A stretch of 39,296 bases of DNA from assembly GCF_001476905.1 (NCBI RefSeq), contig NZ_LDTE01000002.1, positions 1 through 39,296 of the forward strand, given 5' to 3'. A program made the translations under genes and the position numbers. The notes beneath the pieces are model-generated. The model was not told where the DNA came from. It made no database searches and saw nothing but the letters and a program-made list of their open reading frames with translations. Shown piece after piece: positions 15,665-23,162 of this stretch (the first letter of the stretch is position 1; the number at the start of each line of letters is the position of its first letter). This DNA comes from Sphingomonas sanguinis. Its GTDB lineage: Bacteria; Pseudomonadota; Alphaproteobacteria; Sphingomonadales; Sphingomonadaceae.

Positions 15665-16291
15665 TTACGGCACGATGCGCAAGCGGGCGTTGCCTTCCAG
15701 GCGAACGGTGCGGTTTTCCAGGTCGGCGCGCAGCCGGTTGGCGCTGAAATTGCCCTGCGGCACGCGGCCGGTCACCGCGCCGCCCGACACCAAGGTGCGC
15801 TGTTGCAGGTCGATCGTCGCGTCATGCGTCTGAAGGTCGTATCCGCCCGCCGACTTGAAATCGAGCGGCCCGTCCAGCTTCACTTGCTCGGTGCGCATGT
15901 CATAACGGCCCGAATCGGCGCTGACCGTGGCCGGGCCGTCCGACAGGCTGATCGCGGCGGCCAGCTTGTTGAGCTGCACCACCGGCTCGGCCGAGCTGCG
16001 CTGGATCGCTGAGCCCGCGTCGAGCGAGAAGGGCTGGCCCTTGTCGTCGACGCCGCGATATTGCGCCGCCTGGATCTTCAGCCGCTCCTTGGCGACCTCG
16101 ACCTTCTTCTTGTCGAGGACGAACGACACCTCGTTCGAGGCATAGATGGGCGCCATTACCAGAAAGGCCGAAAGCACGCCGATCGCGCTCGGCAGCATCC
16201 AGCGCGCCACCCGGACGAATCGGTCGTGGCGGCTGCCGGGCGCGGCCCAGCGCTGGCGCTGGGTGCGGACGCGGTCGGCGATCTCGGACAT
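15665..16291 (-). CDS. lptC: LPS export system protein LptC
   Basis: Bitopic inner-membrane protein of 208 aa. One N-terminal membrane helix (WMLPSAIGVLSAFLVMAPIY, about 31-50) is followed by a periplasmic OstA-like beta-jellyroll. Typical segments are LKIQAAQYRGVDDKGQPFSL, SADSGRYDMRTEQVKLDGPL, then LQTHDATIDLQQRTLVSGGA and LRADLENRTVRLEGNARLRI. LptC passes lipid from LptB2FG to LptA. It follows the exonuclease gene by 23 bp and precedes lptA by 18 bp. Primary sequence conservation of LptC is low; the call rests on topology, beta repeats and its place beside lptA/lptB. Confidence 0.88.
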   Translation of the reverse strand: MSEIADRVRTQRQRWAAPGSRHDRFVRVARWMLPSAIGVLSAFLVMAPIYASNEVSFVLDKKKVEVAKERLKIQAAQYRGVDDKGQPFSLDAGSAIQRSSAEPVVQLNKLAAAISLSDGPATVSADSGRYDMRTEQVKLDGPLDFKSAGGYDLQTHDATIDLQQRTLVSGGAVTGRVPQGNFSANRLRADLENRTVRLEGNARLRIVP

Positions 16292-16314
16292 GCAGGCTCC
16301 CTGGTCGGACCGAA

Positions 16315-16935
16315 TCAGGCGTGGGCGAAGATATCAACCTCGGGCCAGCCCGCGAGATCCAGCTCGGCGCGCGCGGGCAGGAAATCGAAACAGGACTGGG
16401 CCAGGGCCATGCGCCCCTCGCGCTCCAGCCGCTTGTCCAATTCCACCTTCATCCGGTGCAGATAGCGCACGTCGGAGGCGGCATATTCGCGCTGCGCATC
16501 GGACAGGTCCGGCGCGCCCCAGTCCGACGACTGCTGCGCCTTGGACAGCTCGACGCCCAGCAGTTCGCGGACCAGCTCCTTCAGGCCGTGACGGTCGGTA
16601 TAGGTGCGGATCAGCCGCGAGGCGATCTTGGTGCAATAGACCGGCGCGGCGACGACACCCAGATAATAGCGGATCGCCGCGATGTCGAAGCGCCCGAAAT
16701 GATAGAGCTTCAGCCGGGCCGGATCGGCGAGCAGCGCGCGCAGGTTGGGCGCGGCATAGTCGCTGTCGGGGCCAAAGCGGACCAGATGCTCGTCCGGGCC
16801 GCCGTCGGACAGCTGGACGACGCACAGCCGGTCGCGCGGCGTGATCAGGCCCATCGTCTCGGTGTCGACGGCGATCGACGCGCCGGGCGCGAACAGATCG
16901 GCGGGAATATCTTCTTCGTGCAGATGAACGGTCAT
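16315..16935 (-). CDS. RNase D-like 3'-5' exonuclease (DEDDy)
   Basis: Stand-alone exonuclease domain of 206 aa, without the HRDC domains of full-length RNase D. The DEDDy catalytic set is complete: Asp24 and Glu26 in VDTETMGL, Asp84 in HFGRFDIAAI, and Tyr151/Asp155 in YAASDVRYLH. HGLKELVRELLGVELSKAQQ is also typical of Rnd. Such short ribonuclease D proteins are common in alphaproteobacteria and trim RNA 3' ends. It is the first gene of the lptC-lptA-lptB-rpoN run, 23 bp ahead of lptC, and diverges from the cold-shock gene across a 288-bp spacer. Confidence 0.92.
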   Translation of the reverse strand: MTVHLHEEDIPADLFAPGASIAVDTETMGLITPRDRLCVVQLSDGGPDEHLVRFGPDSDYAAPNLRALLADPARLKLYHFGRFDIAAIRYYLGVVAAPVYCTKIASRLIRTYTDRHGLKELVRELLGVELSKAQQSSDWGAPDLSDAQREYAASDVRYLHRMKVELDKRLEREGRMALAQSCFDFLPARAELDLAGWPEVDIFAHA

Positions 16936-17010
16936 GGTCCTGCCCTAGCGGTCGGTGCGCAAAGCCTCAACCGGGATCGACGGGGGTGATTCGCGCAATG
17001 GGCCGAAAAC

Positions 17011-17030
17011 TTGTGGAGTTTCGGCCACAA
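17011..17030. promoter_or_regulatory. Inverted repeat in the rnd/csp divergent spacer
   Basis: TTGTGG (17011-17016) and CCACAA (17025-17030) form a 20-bp dyad 75 bp upstream of the exonuclease start and about 194 bp upstream of the cold-shock start. Further on, GGCGC (17125-17129) and GCGCC (17140-17144) could form a hairpin in a long cold-shock leader. The dyads are seen; any regulator or thermosensor role is speculative. Nothing else is recognised in 16936-17223. Confidence 0.3.
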
Positions 17031-17223
17031 TTCCGACGCAATCTGCATCGTTCACGGTAAAGCGAGAGCAGTTCGCACGATTTCGTTCGCGATGGCTGTC
17101 CTTCTGCGTTATGACACCGGACTAGGCGCAAAAGGTTTCGCGCCAAAAGACCCGCGCTCTTCGTCCGGCGCACGGTTCTTGAAGATAGCAGTTGCGGGCG
17201 AACCGGGAAGACGAACAGGGCTT

Positions 17224-18075
17224 ATGGGTTTCGATAGAGGTAGCCGAGGCAATCGCGGCACGCGTGGTCGCGACAAGCGGGACAATTTCGGCGGCGGCGA
17301 TGAAGGCGGCTTTGGTGGCGGCTTCGGCGGCGGCGATCGCTTCGGCGGTGGCGGCTTCGGCGGCGGTTTCGGTGGCGGCGACCGCTTCGGCGGTGGTGGC
17401 GATCGTGGCGGTTTCGGCGGCGGTGATCGCGGCGGCTTCGGCGGCGGCGGTGGCGGCGGTTTCCGTGGCGGCGGCGGTGGCGGCTTCGGCGGCGGTCGTG
17501 GCGGCGGCGGTATGCCCCCCCAGGTCGTTGGCGAAGGCACGGGTGTCGTCAAGTTCTTCAACGCGCAGAAGGGTTTCGGCTTCGTCGTGCGCGATGACGG
17601 CGGCGAAGACGTTTTCGTTCACATCTCGGCCGTCGAGCAGGCGGGCCTGACCGGTCTGGCCGAGGGCCAGCCGCTCGGCTTCACCCTCGTCGATCGCGGC
17701 GGCCGTATCTCGGCCACCGAGCTGAAGATCGAAGGCGAGCCGCTTCCCGTCACCGATCGAGCGCCGCCCCGCGAGCCGCGCGAAGGTGGTTTCGGTGACC
17801 GCGGTCCCCGCGGCGGTGCGGCCGGTGGTTTCGGTGGCGCTCCCCAGCGCCAGCTGACCGGCGAGAAGGCGACCGGCACGGTCAAGTTCTTCAACGCGAT
17901 GAAGGGCTTCGGCTTCATTCAGCGCGACGACGGACAGCCCGACGCGTTCGTGCACATCTCGGCCGTCGAGCGCGCCGGCATGGGCTCGCTGAACGAGGGC
18001 GACCGCCTGCAGTTCGAGATCGAGGTCGATCGTCGCGGCAAGTACGCGGCCGTCAACCTGCAGAACGAGGGCTGA
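17224..18075 (+). CDS. Glycine-rich protein with two cold-shock domains
   Basis: Predicted RNA-binding protein of 283 aa. Residues 1-22 are Arg/Asp-rich. Residues 23-97 are almost pure Gly/Phe/Asp/Arg in units like FGGGDRFGGG. Cold-shock domain 1 spans about 104-170 and domain 2 about 213-281. Each carries RNP1-like KGFGF and RNP2-like VFVH/AFVH motifs, and a Pro/Arg/Gly linker (about 175-210) joins them. CspA is a single domain of about 70 aa, so this is a fusion with a low-complexity arm. I recall similar proteins in Sphingomonas. The ATG at 17224 is chosen because the frame back to 17011 lacks a ribosome site and family similarity. A strong terminator follows. Confidence 0.88.
   Translation: MGFDRGSRGNRGTRGRDKRDNFGGGDEGGFGGGFGGGDRFGGGGFGGGFGGGDRFGGGGDRGGFGGGDRGGFGGGGGGGFRGGGGGGFGGGRGGGGMPPQVVGEGTGVVKFFNAQKGFGFVVRDDGGEDVFVHISAVEQAGLTGLAEGQPLGFTLVDRGGRISATELKIEGEPLPVTDRAPPREPREGGFGDRGPRGGAAGGFGGAPQRQLTGEKATGTVKFFNAMKGFGFIQRDDGQPDAFVHISAVERAGMGSLNEGDRLQFEIEVDRRGKYAAVNLQNEG
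17281..17515 (+). repeat. Glycine-codon low-complexity repeat
   Basis: Tandem imperfect units of TTCGGCGGCGGC type (Phe-Gly-Gly-Gly) with GATCGC inserts encode the Gly-rich arm of the double cold-shock protein. The GGC/GGT alternation suggests in-frame slippage could change the arm length between strains. Confidence 0.85.
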
Positions 18076-18115
18076 TCCCCCTCGGCTGAATAAGCCATCC
18101 CTTTTCGGGCGACAG

Positions 18116-18151
18116 GGCCCGGCGTTGCAGCGATGCGACGCCGGGCCTTTT
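18116..18151 (+). terminator. Terminator of the cold-shock gene
   Basis: A perfect 10-bp stem (18116-18125 with 18138-18147; GGCCCGGCGT/ACGCCGGGCC) has a loop that can itself pair (GCA/TGC), followed by TTTT. It lies 40 bp after the stop codon. Confidence 0.88.
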
Positions 18152-18463
18152 CGTTGTCGGGGCCCGTACGAAGCCTGGGAGACCGTTGGGATTGGTCTTG
18201 GCCGGCGAGCGGGAATAAGGTCTTGCCGGGCCTTGCTTGCATGTGCGGAAAACGACGATGTGCCTCGAAGCGCCCTCAGCGCCATTGACCGGCAACGCCA
18301 GAAGGCTGTGGCCTCACGGCTTCGATGTGCGGCTTGCCCCTGCGGGCGGAGCTTCCAAGCCTCGCGGGGAGATATCGGGATCAGGGGTTTTACTGCCTAG
18401 GGCCAAGCGCCCAGCGATCCGGCCAGTACCGCGAGCAATCCTGATACCGGCATTCCGCTCCGT
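18152..18463. other. Gene-free spacer
   Basis: This 312-bp stretch lies between the cold-shock terminator and the end of the converging diguanylate cyclase gene. I found no convincing gene, RNA or T-tract terminator for the minus-strand gene. Short open frames here lack ribosome sites and recognisable protein features. Confidence 0.5.
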
Positions 18464-19684
18464 CTATGTGCCGTAGCGTGCGCGCCGCGTGGGCAGCGGC
18501 GTCGGCCCCTTGTTCACCACCGCCACGCGATTACGGCCCAGGCGCTTGGCAGTATAAAGCGCCTCGTCCGCCGCGCGGATCAGGTCGTCCTGATGAGCGG
18601 GGGTGCGGCCGGGCTGGGCAAAGGCCTTGCCCACGCTGACCGTCACGACATGGCCGGGCGGCAGGCCGGGGTGCGGAAGCTGGAGTGCCTCCACGCTCGC
18701 GCGGATCGACTCGGCGATGGCGCCGCTGGTCGAGGGAATCACGAGCGCAAATTCCTCGCCGCCGTAACGCGATACGAGCTCGATCGGGCATCCTGCCCCC
18801 GCGGCGATCGCCTTGGCCACGGCCTGCAGGCATTCGTCGCCCGCCGCATGGCCGACCGCGTCGTTGAACGGCTTGAAATGATCCACATCGATCATGATCA
18901 GCGCGATCGGTTCGCCGTGCAACGTCGCCTTCCGCCAGAGCGCGTCGAGCCGCATGTCGAAGCTGCGCCGGTTGCCCGCGCCGGTCAGCGGGTCGCGATA
19001 GGAAATTTGGGTCAGTTCATCGACCCGTGCGACCAGTTCCTCGGTTTGCCGGTCCTTGTTCAGGTGGAGCAGGAACGCCTCTTTCTGCACCCGCTCGCGA
19101 TAATAGGTGACGACGGTCGTGATCAGGGTGGCGGCGCTGTAGAAGCCGAGGATATCGCGATATTCCAACAGCCGCGTCCACCCGCCCAGGATGAGAAGGA
19201 TGCCGAAATAGAGCGCGATGTTCACGAACGACATCGGGATCGCGACCCGGAACTTGATCGGCAGGACGAAATTGGTCGCGATCATCGTCAATCCGGCCGT
19301 CATCGCGAATCGATTGCCTGACGCGATCGGGCTGATGGCGGCGAACGTGATCAGAACGGCCAGCGTCAGGGTAAAGGACGCGACGCCGACGATCCACAAA
19401 CGCTCGGGGGGCAGCCATGAACGCTGCACGAGGCGCAGGCATAGCAGCAATGCCGGAATGTGCAGCAAAATCCTCAGAAGGAAGGTGTTGTCCAGAATGC
19501 CGTCATGCTCATCCGCGACGAAACCGGCAACCATCAGCACGAGCATCGCCGACAAGGCGAAGACGAGCTGTCGCCGAAGCGTCGGAGCCAGATAAAGATC
19601 ATATTGTTTTTCAAGTTCATAGGGCAATTTAAAAGAGGCTTTGTGCGTCTTCACTGCCGCATCGAGAATGAATTTGTTGAACAA
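18464..19684 (-). CDS. Membrane diguanylate cyclase (six-TM sensor plus GGDEF)
   Basis: Synthesises cyclic di-GMP from two GTP. The N-terminal half has six hydrophobic segments (about 40-55, 68-86, 96-117, 125-142, 149-167 and 176-195 in this numbering), a MASE-like membrane sensor I cannot assign to a named family. A short helix joins it to a GGDEF domain with DPLTGAGNRRSFD, MIDVDHFKPFNDAVGHAAGD and the active site RYGGEEF. The inhibitory RxxD site normally just before this motif is absent (the residues are CPIE). A TTG at 19684 is preferred as start because GGAG lies 7 nt upstream; a longer TTG start at 19717 is possible. Cyclic di-GMP commonly switches motility, relevant beside the flg/mot genes. 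Confidence 0.9.
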   Translation of the reverse strand: MFNKFILDAAVKTHKASFKLPYELEKQYDLYLAPTLRRQLVFALSAMLVLMVAGFVADEHDGILDNTFLLRILLHIPALLLCLRLVQRSWLPPERLWIVGVASFTLTLAVLITFAAISPIASGNRFAMTAGLTMIATNFVLPIKFRVAIPMSFVNIALYFGILLILGGWTRLLEYRDILGFYSAATLITTVVTYYRERVQKEAFLLHLNKDRQTEELVARVDELTQISYRDPLTGAGNRRSFDMRLDALWRKATLHGEPIALIMIDVDHFKPFNDAVGHAAGDECLQAVAKAIAAGAGCPIELVSRYGGEEFALVIPSTSGAIAESIRASVEALQLPHPGLPPGHVVTVSVGKAFAQPGRTPAHQDDLIRAADEALYTAKRLGRNRVAVVNKGPTPLPTRRARYGT

Positions 19685-19856
19685 ATGCCCGCTCCGGTTG
19701 CTGCGGCTCTTACGCAAAAACCGTAAACATTTTTATTACTATCGAGGAATTTGGGAATCCGACAGGCCATTGTAATCATGTGGGAACTGCGATTCCCTTG
19801 ATATCCTCGATGCCTAGCGTCGTAAGGTCATGCCGCTTGCCAGTCGTATGACCCTG

Positions 19857-19874
19857 TTGTACCGATCGATACAA
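19857..19874. promoter_or_regulatory. Palindromic operator, probably for the TetR regulator
   Basis: An 18-bp near-perfect palindrome (TTGTAC-CGATCG-ATACAA; 8 of 9 base pairs symmetric) ends 32 bp before the NTF2-like start. Size, symmetry and the CCGATCG core fit TetR/AcrR-type operators, and a TetR gene is second in the operon. Autorepression is inferred. Confidence 0.6.
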
Positions 19875-19906
19875 TGCAGCCGACTCGGTCAAGGAAAGCG
19901 AAGACG

Positions 19907-20368
19907 ATGCGCCCGCCCCTGCCTCCGTTCACCACCGAGACTGCGGCCGAGAAGGTTCGTGCGGCCGAAGACGCGTGGAACAGTCGCGATCCCGAACGCG
20001 TCGCGCTGGCCTATACGCCGGACTGCCCCTGGCGGAATCGCGACCGGTTTCTGGCGGGGCACGACGCGATCGTCGCTTTCCTGCGCGACAAATGGGACCG
20101 CGAGCAGGACTATCGGCTCATCAAGGAGCTATGGGCGCATCGGGACAGCCGGATCGCGGTGCGTTTCGCCTATGAATGGCATGATGGCGAGGGCCGGTGG
20201 TTCCGGTCCTATGGCAATGAGAATTGGGAATTCGCCGAGGATGGCCGGATGTGCCGCCGGATCGCGTCGATCAACGATCTGGCGATCGGGGTGGAGGAGC
20301 GGCTGTTTCACTGGCCACTAGGCACCCGCCCGGCGGATCATCCTTCGCTCAGCGATCTGGGACTGTAA
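19907..20368 (+). CDS. NTF2-like (SnoaL/DUF1348) small protein
   Basis: Protein of 153 aa with the cone-shaped NTF2 fold of the DUF1348 family, recognised by [80 protein letters not shown] and WEF. Members are about 150 aa and of unknown function; some are associated with steroid-isomerase-like or stress roles, but no catalytic residue can be named here. The ATG at 19907 follows AAGGAAAG. An earlier in-frame ATG at 19874 would overlap the palindromic operator. The TetR gene starts 2 nt after its stop, so the pair is one operon. Confidence 0.85.
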   Translation: MRPPLPPFTTETAAEKVRAAEDAWNSRDPERVALAYTPDCPWRNRDRFLAGHDAIVAFLRDKWDREQDYRLIKELWAHRDSRIAVRFAYEWHDGEGRWFRSYGNENWEFAEDGRMCRRIASINDLAIGVEERLFHWPLGTRPADHPSLSDLGL

Positions 20369-20370
20369 CC

Positions 20371-20943
20371 ATGGCGCGGATGATCGCCGAGCGCGCCGAT
20401 GCGCTGCCGGGGCTGGCCGAGGTGTTTCGCGAATATGGCTATGCGGGGGCCAGCCTGTCGCTGATCGGCACGGCGACCGGGCTGGGGCGGGGGAGCCTCT
20501 ATCACTTCTTTCCCGGCGGTAAGCAGGAGATGGCAGCGGCCGTGCTGGCCGATGTCGCGGGCTGGTTCGATGCGGCCATCTTCACGCCGCTGGAGCAGGC
20601 CGATGATCCGCGTGCCGGGATCGATGCGATGATGGTCGAGGTCGACCGCTATTTCCGTTCGGGCCAGCGCGCCTGCCTGATCGGGTCATGGGGACTGGGC
20701 GCGACGCGCGATCCCTTTGCCGAGCCGATCGCGGGCTATTTCCGGCGCTGGATCGCCGCGCTCCAGACGCTCCTGGTGCGCGGCGACGTTGTGGAGGATC
20801 ATGCCGCGACGCTGGCGCAGGATGTGGTCAGCGGCATCCAGGGCGCGGTGGTGCTGTCCCGCGCCCTGAACGACCCCTCCTTGTTTCGCGCGACGCTGGG
20901 GCGGCTGACGGCGCGGCTCTACACCGCGCTCGCCGCCGCCTGA
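20371..20943 (+). CDS. TetR/AcrR-family transcriptional regulator
   Basis: Regulator of 190 aa. The N-terminal helix-turn-helix covers about residues 10-55, with FREYGYAGASLSLIGTATGL then GRGSLYHFFPGGKQEMAAAV; the SLYHFF motif is typical of the TetR_N domain. The C-terminal ligand domain (LmrA/YxaF-like, about 70-190) contains QRACLIGSWGLGATRDPF and the dimer helix ALIQGAVVLSRA-like VVSGIQGAVVLSRALND. The ligand is unknown. The start is the ATG 2 nt after the NTF2-like gene. The palindrome at 19857-19874 is the likely operator. It converges on the cystathionine synthase-like gene with 4 bp between stop codons. Confidence 0.9.
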   Translation: MARMIAERADALPGLAEVFREYGYAGASLSLIGTATGLGRGSLYHFFPGGKQEMAAAVLADVAGWFDAAIFTPLEQADDPRAGIDAMMVEVDRYFRSGQRACLIGSWGLGATRDPFAEPIAGYFRRWIAALQTLLVRGDVVEDHAATLAQDVVSGIQGAVVLSRALNDPSLFRATLGRLTARLYTALAAA

Positions 20944-20947
20944 CCGG

Positions 20948-22279
20948 TCAGATCGCCGCCAGCGCCTGTTCGCAATCGGCGATCAGGTCGCCCGCATCCT
21001 CGACGCCGATCGAGATGCGCACCAGATTGTCGGTGATGCCCAGCGCCGCCTTGCGGTCGTCGGGCACCGACAGATGCGTCATCGCGGCCGGGTGGCTGGC
21101 CAGCGTCTCGGTGCCGCCCAGGCTGACCGCCAGCTTGGCGATGCGAAGCGCGTCGAGGAACCGGAAGGACTCGGCCTCGCCGCCCTTCAGGTAGAGCGAG
21201 AAGGTCGATCCGCCCCCGGTGCAGTGGCGGCGATAGATATCCGCCTGCCGCTCCAGGCCGGGCGTGTCCGCCAGGAAGCCGAGATAGCCGACCCGCTCCA
21301 CCTTGGGATGGTGGCGCAGGAAGGCGCAGACCTTGGCGGCGTTTTCCCCGGCGCGGCTCATGCGCAGCTCCAGCGTCTCCAGCGAGCGGAGCAGCATCCA
21401 GGCGGTGTTGGGGTCGCAGATGGTGCCGATGGTGTTGCGCATCGACCGGATGGTGGCGATGTGCGCCTTCGACCCCAGCACGCCGCCCGCGACCAGATCG
21501 GAATGGCCGCCCGCATATTTGGTCAGTGAATAGACGACCAAATCGGCCCCGTGCTTGAGGGGGCGCTGCCAGAGCGGGCCGAGAAAGGTGTTGTCGATTG
21601 CGATGGGCGGCTTTTCATCCGTATCGGCAAAGGCCGCGTCGCGCGCGGCGGCCACCGCCTCGATATCCACCAGCGCGTTGGTCGGGTTGGCGGGGCTTTC
21701 CAGATAGATCAGCGCGACCCGACCGGTCGCCGCCGCCCGGGCGAGCACCGCGTCGATCTCCTCGCGCGTCGCGCCTGCGGGGAAGTCGAGCCACTTCACC
21801 CCGAACCGGCCCAGGATGCGGCCGATCAGCGTCTCGGTCGCGGCATAGAGCGGGCCGGAATGGACGATGACGTCGCCCGGCTGGACCATCGACAGGAAAA
21901 GGGTGGCGATCGCCGCCATGCCGCTGGAGAAGGTCAGCGCATCCTCCGCCTCGTCCCAAATGGCCAGGCGGTCTTCTAGGATTTCCTGATTGGGGCCGTT
22001 GAAGCGCGAATAGACCAGGCCGTCGGCGCCACCGGGCCGCTTGCCGGTCACCCCCTCGAAATGCCGCTTGCCCGCCGCCGCGTTGGGGAAGACGAAGGTC
22101 GAGGTCAGGAAGATCGGCGGCTTCAGCGATCCTTCGGACAGGACGGGATCGAAGCCATAGCCCATCATCAGGGTTGCGGGGCTCAACTTGCGGTCGCCGA
22201 TGCTGGTCGCATCGCTCTTGCGCTCCGTCTTGGCCGGGTCTTGCGGCGGAACGCCGGTCAGATCGGATTCGGTCGGCAT
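20948..22279 (-). CDS. Cystathionine gamma-synthase family PLP enzyme
   Basis: Fold-type I PLP enzyme of 443 aa in the Cys/Met metabolism family. The PLP lysine is Lys254 in YSLTKYAGGHSDLVAGG. Cofactor-binding signs are SSGMAAIATLFLS, YLESPANPTNALVDIEA and AIDNTFLGPLWQRPLKHGAD; the substrate region includes SLGGTETLASHPAAMTHLSV. Whether it acts as gamma-synthase, gamma-lyase or O-acyl-homoserine sulfhydrylase cannot be fixed from motifs. The N-terminal 30 residues (Asp/Lys/Thr-rich) are longer than in E. coli MetB. Translation starts at an ATG with a good AGGAG, but that site lies in the 3' arm of a leader hairpin (22288-22331), suggesting translational control. Confidence 0.92.
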   Translation of the reverse strand: MPTESDLTGVPPQDPAKTERKSDATSIGDRKLSPATLMMGYGFDPVLSEGSLKPPIFLTSTFVFPNAAAGKRHFEGVTGKRPGGADGLVYSRFNGPNQEILEDRLAIWDEAEDALTFSSGMAAIATLFLSMVQPGDVIVHSGPLYAATETLIGRILGRFGVKWLDFPAGATREEIDAVLARAAATGRVALIYLESPANPTNALVDIEAVAAARDAAFADTDEKPPIAIDNTFLGPLWQRPLKHGADLVVYSLTKYAGGHSDLVAGGVLGSKAHIATIRSMRNTIGTICDPNTAWMLLRSLETLELRMSRAGENAAKVCAFLRHHPKVERVGYLGFLADTPGLERQADIYRRHCTGGGSTFSLYLKGGEAESFRFLDALRIAKLAVSLGGTETLASHPAAMTHLSVPDDRKAALGITDNLVRISIGVEDAGDLIADCEQALAAI

Positions 22280-22287
22280 GATGATCT

Positions 22288-22331
22288 CCTTGGGACAGGG
22301 GGGCCGCTCTGGCGGCGGCTATGTCCCAAGG
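22288..22331 (-). promoter_or_regulatory. Leader hairpin covering the Shine-Dalgarno of the PLP enzyme gene
   Basis: On the minus-strand mRNA, arms 22331-22322 and 22297-22288 pair perfectly over 10 bp (CCTTGGGACA/TGTCCCAAGG), with an inner GCCGC/GCGGC stem. The AGGAG ribosome site (22290-22286), 6 nt from the ATG, is partly inside the 3' arm. A hairpin that hides a ribosome site is a standard element of translational switches. It does not match the SAM-II consensus I know. Confidence 0.6.
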
Positions 22332-22362
22332 ATAACGCGACAAACGGCTTTGGCGAGGGCAT

Positions 22363-22401
22363 GTCGTAAAATACCCTCTGAATAGATGGGAATTTTACGA
22401 C
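22363..22401. promoter_or_regulatory. AT-rich inverted repeat between pgeF and the PLP enzyme gene
   Basis: A perfect 10-bp inverted repeat, GTCGTAAAAT (22363-22372) and ATTTTACGAC (22392-22401), with a 19-bp centre that contains offset CCC/GGG. Its right arm covers the pgeF stop codon. Position, symmetry and AT-richness suit an operator for the downstream gene; termination of pgeF is the alternative, but no T-tract follows. Confidence 0.5.
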
Positions 22402-23162
22402 GGAAGGCCGATCAGCGAAATCTGACGGCCATAAGAGGGCTCGTTGCGATGGGTGGCGCGACGGAAGCTGAAGAAGCGGTCCTCTTGCGCATAGGTGTCC
22501 TCGACCAGCGCGACGACCCGCGCGACCCCGGCAGCGGCCAGGCGATGCGCGACATAGGCCTCCAGGTCGAACTGGTAATGATCGGCCCGCGTCCCGTCGG
22601 CGAAGAACCGCTCATTCTCCGGCGCTTGTTCGGCGAAGCGGCGCAGGAAACCGGCATCGACCTCATAGCTGGCGCGGGCGATGCACGGGCCGATCGCGGC
22701 GGCGATGCGCTCGCGCCGGGCGCCCAAGGCCTCCATCGCGAGCAGCGTGGCATCGGTGATGCCGCCGAGCGCGCCCTTCCACCCGGCATGGGCGGCGCCG
22801 ACCACGCCCGCCTCCGCATCGGCGAACAAGACGGGCGCGCAATCGGCGGTCAGGATACCGAGCAACAGGCCCGGCCGGTTCGTCACCAGCGCATCGCCAT
22901 GCGGGCGGACATCCTCCTCCGGCGGGGTCAGTATCGTCACGGCCTCGGCCGAATGGATTTGGTAACAGGTGATGAGCCGTGCGCCGGGCAGCACCGCGTC
23001 GCGGGCGCGGCGGCGATTCTCGGCGACGGCATCCGCATCATCCTCCGAGCCGAGCCCGACATTCAGCCCGCCATGGATGCCGGCCGACACGCCGCCGCGC
23101 CGCCCGAGAAAGCCGTGGCGCATGGGGGAGAGCTGGGGCACGCGGAGCGTTTCGATGGTCAT
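22395..23162 (-). CDS. pgeF: Purine nucleoside phosphorylase / peptidoglycan editing factor (YfiH, PgeF)
   Basis: Laccase-domain protein of 255 aa (Cu-oxidase_4/YfiH). Metal ligands are visible as His70 in YQIHSAEAV, Cys108 in TADCAPVLF and His125 in GAAHAGWKGALGGI. RHGFLGRRGGVSAGIHGGLN and GPCIARASYEV are also typical. Homologs were shown to act on purine nucleosides, and in E. coli to remove misincorporated L-Ser from muropeptide precursors. The ATG at 23162 shares ATGA with the stop of the GNAT gene, so translation is coupled. A longer open frame upstream has no family similarity. Confidence 0.92.
   Translation of the reverse strand: MTIETLRVPQLSPMRHGFLGRRGGVSAGIHGGLNVGLGSEDDADAVAENRRRARDAVLPGARLITCYQIHSAEAVTILTPPEEDVRPHGDALVTNRPGLLLGILTADCAPVLFADAEAGVVGAAHAGWKGALGGITDATLLAMEALGARRERIAAAIGPCIARASYEVDAGFLRRFAEQAPENERFFADGTRADHYQFDLEAYVAHRLAAAGVARVVALVEDTYAQEDRFFSFRRATHRNEPSYGRQISLIGLPS

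Noticed and set aside
12686..16012. Very long + strand open frame (over 1100 codons) opposite rpoN, lptB, lptA and lptC
   Set aside because: It is antisense to four well-recognised genes, its translation is Arg/Asp/Gly/His-rich without domains, and such shadow frames are expected in GC-rich DNA.
17011..17223. Upstream extension of the cold-shock reading frame
   Set aside because: No ribosome site at 17011 and no similarity to the family; the protein start at 17224 fits the Arg-rich beginning of known relatives.
17122..18285. Minus-strand Ala/Thr/Glu-rich frame opposite the cold-shock gene
   Set aside because: It is the mirror of the Gly-codon repeat and the two cold-shock domains; no ribosome site or family.
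22288..22331. SAM-II riboswitch
   Set aside because: The leader forms a simple hairpin and lacks the conserved SAM-II core and pseudoknot sequence as I know it.
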